DNA from: Trebonia kvetii
GTDB taxonomy: Bacteria; Actinomycetota; Actinomycetes; Streptosporangiales; Streptosporangiaceae
Direction of reading: 5' to 3'
Assembly: GCF_007827045.1 (NCBI RefSeq)
Contig: NZ_RPFW01000001.1
Location: 1,402,519 to 1,466,518 of the forward strand
DNA length: 64,000 nt
Part shown: piece after piece, positions 41,118 to 49,228 of the stretch
How the letters are laid out: each line of letters opens with the position of its first letter
How positions within the stretch are numbered: position 1 is the first letter of the stretch
Program-made: the position numbers and the translations under genes
The notes under the pieces: model-generated
Seen by the model: the letters and a program-made list of their open reading frames with translations, nothing else
Told to the model about the DNA's origin: nothing
The model's database searches: none

Positions 41118-42275
41118 ATGAGGTCCGGCCGGCTGCTCGAGATGATGCTGCTGCTTCAGGCCCGCGGTCCTGTGACGGCCGCGGAGCTTGCCCGCAGGCT
41201 CGAGGTCTCCACCAGGACGGTGTACCGGGACGCGGAGGCGCTCGGCTCGGCCGGGGTGCCCATCTACGCCGAACGGGGGCGCGGCGGCGGGATCAGGCTG
41301 CTGCCCGGCTTCCGCACCGACGTGACCGGGCTGACGCAAGACGAGGCGCGTGCCCTGTTCGTGCTGACCACCGGCGGCGCGCACGCCGACCTGGGGCTCG
41401 CGGCACCGCTGCGTTCGGCGATCGCGAAGGTGCTGCGTGCGGTGCCCGCGCCCTTCCAGCCCGCGGCGGCGGCGGTCAGCCAGCGGATCCTGGTGGACCC
41501 CGTGGGCTGGATGCGCGCGGCGGAGACGGCGGGCTCGCTTGGCGTACTTCAGTCGGCGGTGTTCGCCGACCGGCGGGTGGTGCTGCGGTACCGGTCGAGC
41601 GGGCAGTCGCACGCCGCCGAGCGGGTAGTGGACCCGTACGGCCTGGTGTGCAAGTCGGGTGTCTGGTACCTGGTGGCCGACGCATCCGGCGAGCCCAGGC
41701 TGTTCCGGGTGTCGCGGGTGGAGTCCGCCGTGGTGGACGAGACCCCGGTGGTCCGGCGGGACGGCGTTGAACTGGCCGGCCTGTGGGAGTTGCTGCGCCG
41801 CCAGGTGGATGAACGGCCGGCACCGGTGCGGGTGCTTGTCCGGGTGCGCCGGGCCCGGCTTGACATGTTCGCGCGCATGTTCGCCGCGCACCTGACGGCT
41901 ACCCCGGCTGACCTGAGCGCCGGCGGGGCTCATGCGGAGGGCACCGCGGACGATGCCGGGCGGGCCGGCGGTGGCGAACGAGCGGACGGTGGCGAACGAG
42001 CCAGCAGCGGCGAACGGGCCAGCAGCGGCGAATGGGCGGAAGTGACGCTGCGGTTCGCCGCGGTGCCCGCTGCCCGGCCACTGCTCAGCTTCGGCGATGA
42101 CGTGGTGGTGCTCTCGCCACCCGAAGTGCGCGACGACTTGCTGGCGGTCGCCGCGGCGGTCACCGCCTGCTATTCAGCCGCACCGGCCATTTCCACTCCT
42201 GCGCGCGGTGGCGTGCGCATGAATGTGCCGTTTGGGCCGGCGATAGCCGGCCCAACGGCACATTCATGGCCCTGA
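41118..42275 (+). CDS. WYL-domain transcriptional regulator (first)
   Basis: The 385 residues begin with an HTH_11 domain (GRLLEMMLLLQARGPVTAAELARRLEVSTRTVYRD). A WYL domain follows (RYRSSGQSHAAERVVDPYGLVCKSGVWYLVA) and ligand-binding C terminus. Within the C-terminal part, 41960-42036 has a low-complexity repeat (GGERADGGERASSGERASSGE). The last about 22 residues come from a palindrome (42218-42268), which suggests run-on past the original end near AAVTACY. Such regulators sense small molecules or nucleic acids and usually control the adjacent divergent gene, here a DinB-fold enzyme. Confidence 0.9.
   Translation: MRSGRLLEMMLLLQARGPVTAAELARRLEVSTRTVYRDAEALGSAGVPIYAERGRGGGIRLLPGFRTDVTGLTQDEARALFVLTTGGAHADLGLAAPLRSAIAKVLRAVPAPFQPAAAAVSQRILVDPVGWMRAAETAGSLGVLQSAVFADRRVVLRYRSSGQSHAAERVVDPYGLVCKSGVWYLVADASGEPRLFRVSRVESAVVDETPVVRRDGVELAGLWELLRRQVDERPAPVRVLVRVRRARLDMFARMFAAHLTATPADLSAGGAHAEGTADDAGRAGGGERADGGERASSGERASSGEWAEVTLRFAAVPAARPLLSFGDDVVVLSPPEVRDDLLAVAAAVTACYSAAPAISTPARGGVRMNVPFGPAIAGPTAHSWP
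42218..42268. repeat. 23-bp palindrome at the end of the WYL gene
   Basis: CATGAATGTGCCGTT plus GGGCCGGC (with one extra T) pairs with GCCGGCCC and AACGGCACATTCATG around a GATA loop. It lies inside the last coding 60 bases of the WYL gene and just before the convergent DUF1918 gene, so it can terminate both while also being translated. Confidence 0.8.
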
Positions 42276-42298
42276 GATGGGATCTGAGCGGGCAGGCG

Positions 42299-42502
42299 TC
42301 AGGATTCCGAGCCGCTGCGCTGGCGCGGGACGATTACCGCGTCCGGGCCCGGAAACAGCAGCCTGGTCTGGCCGTCCGGGAACCGCACCAGGTAGGGCGG
42401 CTCGCCTCTCACTCCATGGACCTCGATGATTTCGCCGCTCTTGTCGCCATGCCCGACGGTATTGCCGTGAATGCGAATCTCGTCACCGATCGTCGCTTCC
42501 AT
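42299..42502 (-). CDS. DUF1918-domain protein
   Basis: The 67-residue protein matches the actinobacterial DUF1918 pattern: MEATIGDEIRIHGNTVGHGDKSGEIIEV, GEPPYLVRFPDGQTRLLFPGPDA. The fold is a small SH3-like barrel, and the role is unknown. The ATG start lies at the normal distance after GGGAGG on the minus strand. It is convergent with the WYL gene. Confidence 0.9.
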   Translation of the reverse strand: MEATIGDEIRIHGNTVGHGDKSGEIIEVHGVRGEPPYLVRFPDGQTRLLFPGPDAVIVPRQRSGSES

Positions 42503-42641
42503 TGACCGCCTCCCTCGGCGCTTCGATTTCCGCTACGGGGCCAGCCTAAGCATGTCCACTGCACGATGGCCACCGGATCAAATGCATTGAGAATCCGTTA
42601 AACGTGGATATGGCCGCAGTCGCTCACCCTGGATGGGTGAC

Positions 42642-43290
42642 TCAGGGCTTGCGGGCGACCCCACCGTAGCAGCTCACCTCGGCGGCGAGCGGGAGCGGGC
42701 CGTCGTCGTCCGGACGCCACTCCGAGACAAGCACGACACCGGGCGGCACGAGGTCGAGGCCGGTGAACGCCATCCTGGCGAACTCCGCTGAGTCCCTGAG
42801 CTGGCCGCGGATGGCAGCCGCCGTGTACGCGCGCCCGGTGGCCGCCCACCCATCGGGATCGTGCTCCGCCGTAGTGTGCGTGGCGGCCAGGTAACTACCT
42901 GACGGCAGCGCACCGAGCAGCGCGGCGAGTATTTCTCCCGGGTGGTCGTACCAGCGGATCGTTGTCGGCGTAGACGATGCGCGCCGTCGGGTCGGTGCGC
43001 TGCGCGACCTCGTGCACGTTCTCCGTGGTGGGCAGGCCGGCGCCGATGTCGAGGAACTGGCGTATCCCGGCCTCCGCCACCAGAAACCGGACCGCGCGGC
43101 CGAGAAACTTCCTGTTCTCCCTGGCCACGGTGCGCGCGGTCGGCATGTTCGCGATCACCTGGTCGGCCACGGCGCGGTCGGCAGCGAAATGGTTCTTGCC
43201 GCCAAGACCGTAGTCGTAGATCCGGGCCGGATGCGGCCTCGATGGATCGATCTCCGGCAGCGGGCCATCGGTGGCCGGGAAGAACTCCAC
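42642..43290 (-). pseudogene. SAV2177-type SAM methyltransferase with internal deletion
   Basis: The first part, from GTG 43290, is clear: SRPHPARIYDYGLGGKNHFAADRAVADQ, FLDIGAGLPTTENVHEVAQ and ARIVYADNDPLV. Immediately after NDPLV (about 42953), the frame that keeps family identity changes: RWYDHPGEILAALLGALPSG, then SYLAATHTTAEHD and on to VSCYGGVARKP, stop at 42642. About 50 residues normally found between those blocks (the LAHARALL and metal/SAM-loop region) are absent. One deletion has therefore removed roughly 150 bases plus a frame. The product cannot fold as a complete enzyme. The first frame alone ends at 42895. Confidence 0.82.
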
Positions 43291-43427
43291 GGTCGCGTCG
43301 TGGCGCCGGGAACATCACATCACGCCGGGAGGGCGCCGCGGCGGCCATCGGCCGAATCGGACGGCGCCGCGACGCCGTGACGAGCACCCATGCAAACGGC
43401 TGGAAATTCCATCTTGACGACTCTTAT

Positions 43428-43441
43428 TGTTAGCGTTCACA
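43428..43441. promoter_or_regulatory. LacI-type operator, site 1
   Basis: TGTTAGCGTTCACA is a 7+7 imperfect palindrome of the LacI/GalR type (TGTTAGC half intact). It lies 153 bases before the GH54 gene and 52 bases before site 2, a spacing of roughly six DNA turns from site to site. Confidence 0.5.
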
Positions 43442-43492
43442 CTGGCGGAAATCCGTGAATCGGACGGGATTTGTACGCAAGTGACGAAAGGT

Positions 43493-43506
43493 TGTGATCG
43501 CTAACA
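43493..43506. promoter_or_regulatory. LacI-type operator, site 2
   Basis: TGTGATCGCTAACA shares the GCTAACA half with the site at 2349. It lies 88 bases upstream of the GH54 start. A repressor bound at both sites could close the promoter until arabinose-type sugars appear. Confidence 0.5.
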
Positions 43507-43593
43507 AGAAGGCAGGCGCGAGCATGCCAGCATGCCCGCGTCACCGCGGGCAGGCCCGCAACCGGGTTATCGAAAGGAAGGGCAGAGTCAACG

Positions 43594-45057
43594 ATGACTG
43601 TCAGACCACGACTCAGGCACACGAGAAGGGCGCTGCTCGCCCTTGCCGCTGCCACCACGCTGGCCGTCGCCGGGCTACTGGCCGGCGGCGGCACGCCCTC
43701 ACGGGCGGCAACGCAGGAGCCCTGCGACATCTACGCCTCAGGCGGCACGCCCTGCGTGGCCGCGCACAGCACCACGCGGGCGCTCTACGCCGCCTACAAC
43801 GGGTCGCTCTACCAGGTGCGCCGCTCCTCCGACAACAGCACGCTGAACATCGGCGTGGTCAGCGCCGGAGGGGTCGCCAACTCGGCAGCGCAGGACTCGT
43901 TCTGTTCCGGCACCACCTGCGTGATCACCGAGATCTACGACCAGTCGGGCCACGGTAACAACCTCACCGACGCGCCTGGCGGCGGCGCGGCGGGCGGGCC
44001 CGACGCGCTGGCGAACGCCACCTCAGCCCCGGCCACGGTCGACGGCTCGAAGGTCTATGGCGTCTACATCGCCGCAGGCGACGGCTATCGCGACGACAGC
44101 ACCTCGGGCATCGCGACCGGCGACGCAGCCGAAGGCGAGTACGCGGTCTTCGACGGCACGCACGTCAACAACGGCTGCTGCTTCGACTACGGCAACGCCG
44201 AGACCAACAACAATGACAACGGCGCCGGCCACATGGAAGCCATCTACTTCGGGACGGAAACCGCCTGGGGCCGCGGCTCGGGCAATGGCCCGTGGATCAT
44301 GGCCGACATGGAGAACGGCCTGTTCTCCGGCCAGGGCGCCGGCCTCAACTCCGCCGACCCGACCACCAACTTCCGGTTCACCACCGCGATGATCGAGGGC
44401 GAGTCGAACCAGTGGGCCATCCTCGGCGGCAACGCCCAGTCCGGTTCCCTGGCGACGGACTACAGCGGCGTCCGCCCCTCGGGTTATAACCCCATGCACA
44501 AGGAGGGCGCGATCATCCTCGGCATCGGCGGCGACAACAGCAAGGGCTCAGCCGGCACCTTCTACGAAGGCGTCATGACCTCCGGCTACCCGTCGTCGAC
44601 CACCGAGGCCTCCGTCCAGGCCAACATCGTCGCGGCTGGCTACACCACCTCGTCGGGTGGCTCGTCCGGCGCGACAGGCACGATCGTGTCGGGCCTGAGC
44701 AGCTCCAAGTGCGCCGACGACAACAACGGCAGCGGCACCAACGGCACCAAGGTGCAGATCTGGGACTGCGACGGCAACACAAGCGCGCAGAACTGGACCG
44801 TCAACAGCAACGGCACCCTCACCATCGCCGGCGGCTGCATGGACATCACGGGCGCCAAGTACACCAACGGCACCCTCATCGAGCTGTGGACCTGCAACGG
44901 CGGCGCCAACCAGCAATGGACAGCGTCCAACGGCGAGATCGTGAACCCGCATTCCGGTATGTGCCTCGACGATCCGGCGTCGAACACCACCAACGGGACG
45001 CAGCTCATCCTCTACACCTGCAACGGCGGCAGCAACCAGAAGTGGACGCTGCCGTAG
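43594..45057 (+). CDS. secreted GH54 alpha-L-arabinofuranosidase with ricin-type lectin
   Basis: ATG 43594 follows AAGGAAGGGC; 487 residues. A twin-arginine-like basic start and hydrophobic signal cover 1-39. The GH54 catalytic domain runs to about 350: PCDIYASGGTPCVAAHSTTRAL, YDQSGHGNNLTDAP, VFDGTHVNNGCCFDYGNAET. The nucleophile is Glu240 in MENGLFSG and the acid is Asp314 in IGGDNS; the spacing is close to that of the fungal enzyme. A ricin-type beta-trefoil (CBM13-like) with QxW repeats (AQNWT, NQQWT, NQKWT) ends the protein. It should release arabinose from arabinan or arabinoxylan. Tandem with a paralogue that has another sugar-binding module. Confidence 0.92.
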   Translation: MTVRPRLRHTRRALLALAAATTLAVAGLLAGGGTPSRAATQEPCDIYASGGTPCVAAHSTTRALYAAYNGSLYQVRRSSDNSTLNIGVVSAGGVANSAAQDSFCSGTTCVITEIYDQSGHGNNLTDAPGGGAAGGPDALANATSAPATVDGSKVYGVYIAAGDGYRDDSTSGIATGDAAEGEYAVFDGTHVNNGCCFDYGNAETNNNDNGAGHMEAIYFGTETAWGRGSGNGPWIMADMENGLFSGQGAGLNSADPTTNFRFTTAMIEGESNQWAILGGNAQSGSLATDYSGVRPSGYNPMHKEGAIILGIGGDNSKGSAGTFYEGVMTSGYPSSTTEASVQANIVAAGYTTSSGGSSGATGTIVSGLSSSKCADDNNGSGTNGTKVQIWDCDGNTSAQNWTVNSNGTLTIAGGCMDITGAKYTNGTLIELWTCNGGANQQWTASNGEIVNPHSGMCLDDPASNTTNGTQLILYTCNGGSNQKWTLP

Positions 45058-45079
45058 CTAGCTGAGCCGTCCCTTCACC

Positions 45080-45119
45080 GCGCGGGCCTGCCGCCGCGAC
45101 GCAGGCGGCGGGCCCGCGC
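45080..45119. terminator. hairpin between the two GH54 genes
   Basis: GCGCGGGCC (45080-45088) pairs with GGCCCGCGC (45111-45119), with further G/C pairing in the loop region. It probably ends transcription of the first GH54 gene, so the second may have its own promoter. Confidence 0.6.
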
Positions 45120-45235
45120 GCATTCCCCTCATGGCGACACGGCCGGGCGCGAGCATGCCCGCGCACGGCAAGCGGTCCGGGTTAACCGGCTCTCGGGAGA
45201 GGTCTCCCATCCCAGGAAGGAAGGCAGATTCAACG

Positions 45236-46789
45236 ATGACTGTCAGACCACGACTCAGGCACACGAGAAGGGCGTTGCTCGCCCTGGCCGCCGCGACCAC
45301 GCTAGCCGCCGCAGGGCTCCTGGCCGGCGGCGGTACGCCCTCACGGGCGGCGACGCAGGAGCCCTGCGACATCTACGCCTCCGCCGGCACGCCCTGCGTG
45401 GCCGCGCACAGCACCACCCGGGCGCTCTACGCCGCCTACAACGGCGCGCTGTACCAGGTCAAGCGGGCCTCAGACAGCGCCACGACCAACATTTTCCCGC
45501 TGGCCACCGGCGGGTACGCGAACGCGGCGACCCAGGACTCGTTCTGCGCCAACACCTACTGCTCGATCACCGAGATCTACGACCAGTCCGGCAACGGCAA
45601 CAACCTCACAGACGCGCCCGCGGGCGGGGCGGCAAGCGGCCCGGACATCCTGGCGAACGCGGCCGCGGCGCCGACCACGGCGGGCGGTCACAAGGTGTAC
45701 GGCGTCTTCATCTCCCCCGGCATGGGATACCGCGATGACAGCACCAAGAACATCGCGACAGGAAACGCCTCCGAGGGCGAGTACGCGGTATTCGACGGCT
45801 CGCACTACAACAACGGCTGCTGCTTCGACTACGGCAACGCCGAGACCAACAACGACGACGACGGCAACGGCACCATGGAGGCCATCAACTTCGGCAACGA
45901 GACCACCTGGGGCTACGGCACCGGCAGCGGCCCGTGGATCATGGCGGACCTGGAGAACGGCCTGTTCTCCGGTGTCAACGCCGGCTACAACAGCAACGAC
46001 CCGACCACGAACTACCGGTTCACCACCGCGATGATCACCGGCGGCGCGAATGTGTGGGCCATTTACGGCGGCAACGCGCAGTCCGGCTCACTCGCCACCG
46101 ACTACAGCGGCGCGCGGCCGTCGGGCTACACCACGATGAAGAAGCAGGGCGCCATCATCCTCGGCATCGGCGGCGACAACAGCGACAGCTCGGCGGGCAC
46201 CTTCTACGAGGGCGTGCTGACCACCGGATACCCGTCGTCGAGCACCGAGGCGGCCGTTCAGTCGAACATCGTCTCCGTCGGCTACGCGAACTACAGCCTG
46301 TCAGGCAACCCGTTCACTAGCGGCGCGAAGGTCTCGCTGAAGGCCACCACGCCCTGCTGCACGAGTGACTACCTGACCGCCGACTACCCGAGTGGCGACG
46401 AGGTGGGCGCCGATGCGGTGACCTCGAGCAGCTCGACGACGCTGAAGGAGGACGCGACCTGGATCGTCAGGCCCGGCCTGGCCAACAGCAACTGCATCTC
46501 GTTCGAGACGAACAACGGGTCCGGCGACTACATCAGGCATTCCGGCTTCCAGCTCCATCTGCAAGCGAACGACGGCAGCACCCTGTTCGCCAACGACGCG
46601 ACCTTCTGTCCACGGACAGGAAACAGCGGCTCGAACTACTCCTTCATGTCCTACAACTACAGCTATAAGTACGTCAGGCACTACAACTACATCGGCTACG
46701 TCGCAAGCGACGGCGGCTCCAACACCTGGGACGCGTCCAGCCTCTGGTACGAGGACACGACCTGGGCAACCGCCACTGCCCTGAGCTAG
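45236..46789 (+). CDS. secreted GH54 alpha-L-arabinofuranosidase with CBM42 (AbfB)
   Basis: ATG 45236 follows AGGAAGGAAGG; 517 residues. The first about 365 residues are a close copy of the preceding gene, including an almost identical signal peptide (MTVRPRLRHTRRALLALA) and the catalytic Glu240 and Asp314 at the same positions. The C-terminal domain is instead an AbfB-type CBM42 beta-trefoil (VSLKATTPCCTSDYLTADY, ISFETNNGSGDYIRHSGFQ, YKYVRHYNYIGYVAS), which binds arabinofuranose side chains. The two genes are a tandem duplication followed by replacement of the binding module. A strong palindrome follows. Confidence 0.93.
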   Translation: MTVRPRLRHTRRALLALAAATTLAAAGLLAGGGTPSRAATQEPCDIYASAGTPCVAAHSTTRALYAAYNGALYQVKRASDSATTNIFPLATGGYANAATQDSFCANTYCSITEIYDQSGNGNNLTDAPAGGAASGPDILANAAAAPTTAGGHKVYGVFISPGMGYRDDSTKNIATGNASEGEYAVFDGSHYNNGCCFDYGNAETNNDDDGNGTMEAINFGNETTWGYGTGSGPWIMADLENGLFSGVNAGYNSNDPTTNYRFTTAMITGGANVWAIYGGNAQSGSLATDYSGARPSGYTTMKKQGAIILGIGGDNSDSSAGTFYEGVLTTGYPSSSTEAAVQSNIVSVGYANYSLSGNPFTSGAKVSLKATTPCCTSDYLTADYPSGDEVGADAVTSSSSTTLKEDATWIVRPGLANSNCISFETNNGSGDYIRHSGFQLHLQANDGSTLFANDATFCPRTGNSGSNYSFMSYNYSYKYVRHYNYIGYVASDGGSNTWDASSLWYEDTTWATATALS

Positions 46790-46800
46790 CGCTCAGGCAA

Positions 46801-46846
46801 TGCCCGTGTCGTTGCCGGGGTCATGACCCCGGCAACGACACGGGCA
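46801..46846. repeat. 46-bp perfect palindrome
   Basis: TGCCCGTGTCGTTGCCGGGG plus TCA is followed at once by its exact reverse complement; there is no loop base. It lies between the GH54 gene and the convergent GNAT gene, and its centre supplies the GNAT stop codon. A near copy with paired changes lies at 59449-59494. Confidence 0.92.
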
Positions 46847-47366
46847 AGCTAGTGACAAGCACGTCCAGGACGGCGGACTCCGGGTCCTCCCCCTGGGTGC
46901 GCGCGACCTTGTGCCAGCCCCAGGCGCGGAAGGCGCTCTGGGCCGCCGCGGCGCCCGGCGGCACCGTCAGCGTGCCGCGCTCCTCGGGCCGGCCGACCAT
47001 GACGAGGCGGTACAGCTCCGTGGCGATCCCCTGGCGTCGCCAGGCGGCGCGCACGAGAAGCTGCGTCAGCGCGAAAGTCCTGCCCTGATGCTCCGTGGTG
47101 AACTCGGCGGGCAGCGGCGTCGTCAGCCCGCGCCACCACGAGGTGGACGGCCGCAGCGGCGTCCCGCAGCCGTAGCCGACGAGGAAGCCGCCGTGCCTGG
47201 CCTCGGCGAGCACGAAGCCGGGCTGGCGGCACCAGACGCGGAACTGCCTGTCGAGCTCTTCGCCCGCCCCCGCATCCACCTCGTGCGCGAGGGCGAGCAT
47301 GTCCTCGGCCTTCCCGACCGCGGCTCTCCCGTCGAGCACCTGATAAGCGACGCCCGCCGTGGACAC
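46821..47366 (-). CDS. GNAT-family N-acetyltransferase
   Basis: GTG 47366 follows GAGAGGGG; 181 residues. The GNAT core is visible with strand-turn LAEARHGGFLVGYGCG, then FALTQLLVRAAWRRQGIA, the acetyl-CoA pyrophosphate loop, and AQSAFRAWGWHKVAR. The substrate is unknown. The C-terminal residues VSLPGS and the stop are coded by the palindrome at 46801, so the original end may have been different. Downstream (left) it converges with GH54. Confidence 0.87.
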   Translation of the reverse strand: MSTAGVAYQVLDGRAAVGKAEDMLALAHEVDAGAGEELDRQFRVWCRQPGFVLAEARHGGFLVGYGCGTPLRPSTSWWRGLTTPLPAEFTTEHQGRTFALTQLLVRAAWRRQGIATELYRLVMVGRPEERGTLTVPPGAAAAQSAFRAWGWHKVARTQGEDPESAVLDVLVTSLPVSLPGS

Positions 47367-47415
47367 GGCCACCCCTCTCCGATCGGGTCCTGGCCCTGTC
47401 ACCCTAAGCGCTGGC

Positions 47416-47952
47416 TCAGCCCATGCTCTTGGACCCGTCGAGCGACTCCCTGATGATGTCCGCGTGCCCGGCGTGCTGCGCGGTCTCCGTCGCGATATGC
47501 AGCAGCGTGCGCCGCACCGTCCAGCGCTCGCCCGGCGGGTTCCACGGCGCGGGCGGCAGCGGGTGACTCGCGTCGAGGTCCGGCATCGTGGCGGTCAGCT
47601 CGTCGGTGTGCTTCGCCGTTTCCTCGTAGTCGGCGAGCGCACCGGCCAGCGTCTCGTCGGGCAGCAGGCGGAAGCCGTTCGCCCATTCCGCGTAGTCGGC
47701 CTCGGTCATGGCGGCGAAGTCGGGCGCCACTGACGGGCCGCTGACGATGAAGGCCGCCCAGTTGCGCTCCACGGCCGTCACGTGCTTGATCAGGCCGCCA
47801 AGCGTCAGCTCGCTCGCCGTGGTGCGCTGCCGAGCCTGCTCCTCGGTCAGGTCGCGGGTCGTGTAGCGGAGGAAGTGCCTGGCCTTGCCCAGCATCGCCA
47901 GCAGGTCCGCCCGCTCGCCGGTGAGGGTGGTGGTGCTGCCGTCTGAGGTCAT
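47416..47952 (-). CDS. DinB-family (DUF664-like) protein
   Basis: ATG 47952 follows GAAAGG; 178 residues. The DinB four-helix pattern is clear: ARHFLRYTTRDLTEEQARQRT, GGLIKHVTAVERNWAAFIVSG with the first metal histidine, and TLLHIATETAQHAGHADIIRE with the other two. It is related to bacillithiol/mycothiol S-transferases. It is divergent from a WYL regulator at 48041. Confidence 0.9.
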   Translation of the reverse strand: MTSDGSTTTLTGERADLLAMLGKARHFLRYTTRDLTEEQARQRTTASELTLGGLIKHVTAVERNWAAFIVSGPSVAPDFAAMTEADYAEWANGFRLLPDETLAGALADYEETAKHTDELTATMPDLDASHPLPPAPWNPPGERWTVRRTLLHIATETAQHAGHADIIRESLDGSKSMG

Positions 47953-48040
47953 GAGATTGTGCCTTTCTCGTGGATGACTGCCTGACAAGAACCAGGCTAG
48001 GATGTATTGCGGTCAGGTTCTGTCCGCAATTAGCAGAAGC

Positions 48041-49084
48041 ATGAAAGTCATGGCGAAGATCAGTCCGAGCACCCGTTCCTTCCGCCTTCTTTCCCTGTTG
48101 CAGAACCATCGCTACTGGAGCGGGGCCGATCTCGCGGAGCGGCTCGGGGTTTCCGCCCGCACGCTGCGCAGGGACGTGGACCGGCTGCGCGAGCTCGGCT
48201 ACCCCGTGCAGGCGCATCCCGGCGTGGACGGCGGCTATCAGCTCGCCGCGGGGGCGGCGCTGCCGCCGCTAGTGGTCGACGACGAGGAAGCCGTCGCGCT
48301 CGCCGTCGGGCTGCTGCTCGCCACCCAGGGCGGCCTCGGCGCCGGCCAGGCGGCTGGCGACCGTGCGGCCGACGTCACCGTCGCGGAGGCCTCTGCCCGC
48401 GCGCTCGCCAAGGTCGTCCAGGTCATGCCGGCCAGGCTGCGCCGCCGCGCGGAGGCGGTCGCGGCCATGACCGAGCCCGCCACCTGGTCGTCCGCACCGG
48501 CCGGCCAGGCGTCGGCGGTAAATCCCGGTGTCCTGGCCAGCACCGCACTCGCCTGCCGTGACGCGGAGCGGATTCGCTTCGACTACACGGCCGCGAGCGG
48601 TGAGCGGACGCAGCGGCACGTCGAGCCGCACCGGCTTGTCACGCTCGACCGCCGCTGGTACCTGGTCGGCTACGACCTGTCCAGGCTGGACTGGCGTAAC
48701 TTCCGGCTGGACCGGGTGGCGGGCGCGGTGGAGGCTACCGGCGCCAGGTTCCGCCCGCGCGCGCTGCCCGCCGCGGACGCGGCGGAATTCGTCCGCAAGA
48801 GCATCGCCACGAGCGGTCCCACCCTGTACCAGGTGGAGGCCGTCATCGAGGCGCCCGCCGCCGCGGTGCGCGAGCGCATCGGCCGCTGGGCGGCCGTCGA
48901 GGAGGCGGGCAGGGAAAGGTGCCGGATCACGATGACACCCTCCGACCTCGACTGGCCGGTCATCGCGTTCGGCGTGACGGGCGCGGACTTCCACGTGGTG
49001 TCGCCGCCCGAGCTCGCCGACCGGGTCCGCGACTGGGGCGACCGCTTCCGCCGCGCGGCCGGTACGTCCGAGCCGTCCGCCTGA
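48041..49084 (+). CDS. WYL-domain transcriptional regulator (second)
   Basis: The start could be ATG 48041 or ATG 48050 (MAKISPSTRS). The 347-residue product has an HTH_11 domain (RLLSLLQNHRYWSGADLAERLGVSARTLRRDVDRLRELG), a WYL domain (FDYTAASGERTQRHVEPHRLVTLDRRWYLVGYD) and a C-terminal helical domain. It is likely to control the divergent DinB gene. The pair mirrors the one at 40457/41118. Confidence 0.92.
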   Translation: MKVMAKISPSTRSFRLLSLLQNHRYWSGADLAERLGVSARTLRRDVDRLRELGYPVQAHPGVDGGYQLAAGAALPPLVVDDEEAVALAVGLLLATQGGLGAGQAAGDRAADVTVAEASARALAKVVQVMPARLRRRAEAVAAMTEPATWSSAPAGQASAVNPGVLASTALACRDAERIRFDYTAASGERTQRHVEPHRLVTLDRRWYLVGYDLSRLDWRNFRLDRVAGAVEATGARFRPRALPAADAAEFVRKSIATSGPTLYQVEAVIEAPAAAVRERIGRWAAVEEAGRERCRITMTPSDLDWPVIAFGVTGADFHVVSPPELADRVRDWGDRFRRAAGTSEPSA

Positions 49085-49228
49085 GACGCGCAGGTAGCCC
49101 GCGAGCGAGCGGGATGCGGGCACGCAGCGTGCTTTCGCACGTGAGCGGGCCGCAACATGGAGGCCGCCCTTCCGCGATTCTCAGCGGGCACTTATCCTTC
49201 TCTTAACTACCGCTCATAGCGTGAGGAT

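Larger units (their letters stand above)
43291..43593. other. promoter region of the arabinofuranosidase genes
   Basis: This 303-base gap holds two LacI-type sites (43428-43441 and 43493-43506) and an AT-rich stretch between them that could contain the promoter. The leader from 43508 on (GCGCGAGCATGCC, then AAAGGAAGGGCAGAGTC) is repeated with changes before the second GH54 gene at 45140-45235. Confidence 0.65.

Noticed and set aside
41960..42036. Mobile short repeat inside the WYL gene
   Set aside because: The repeats are short, imperfect, in frame, and explained by slippage in a Gly/Glu/Ser linker.
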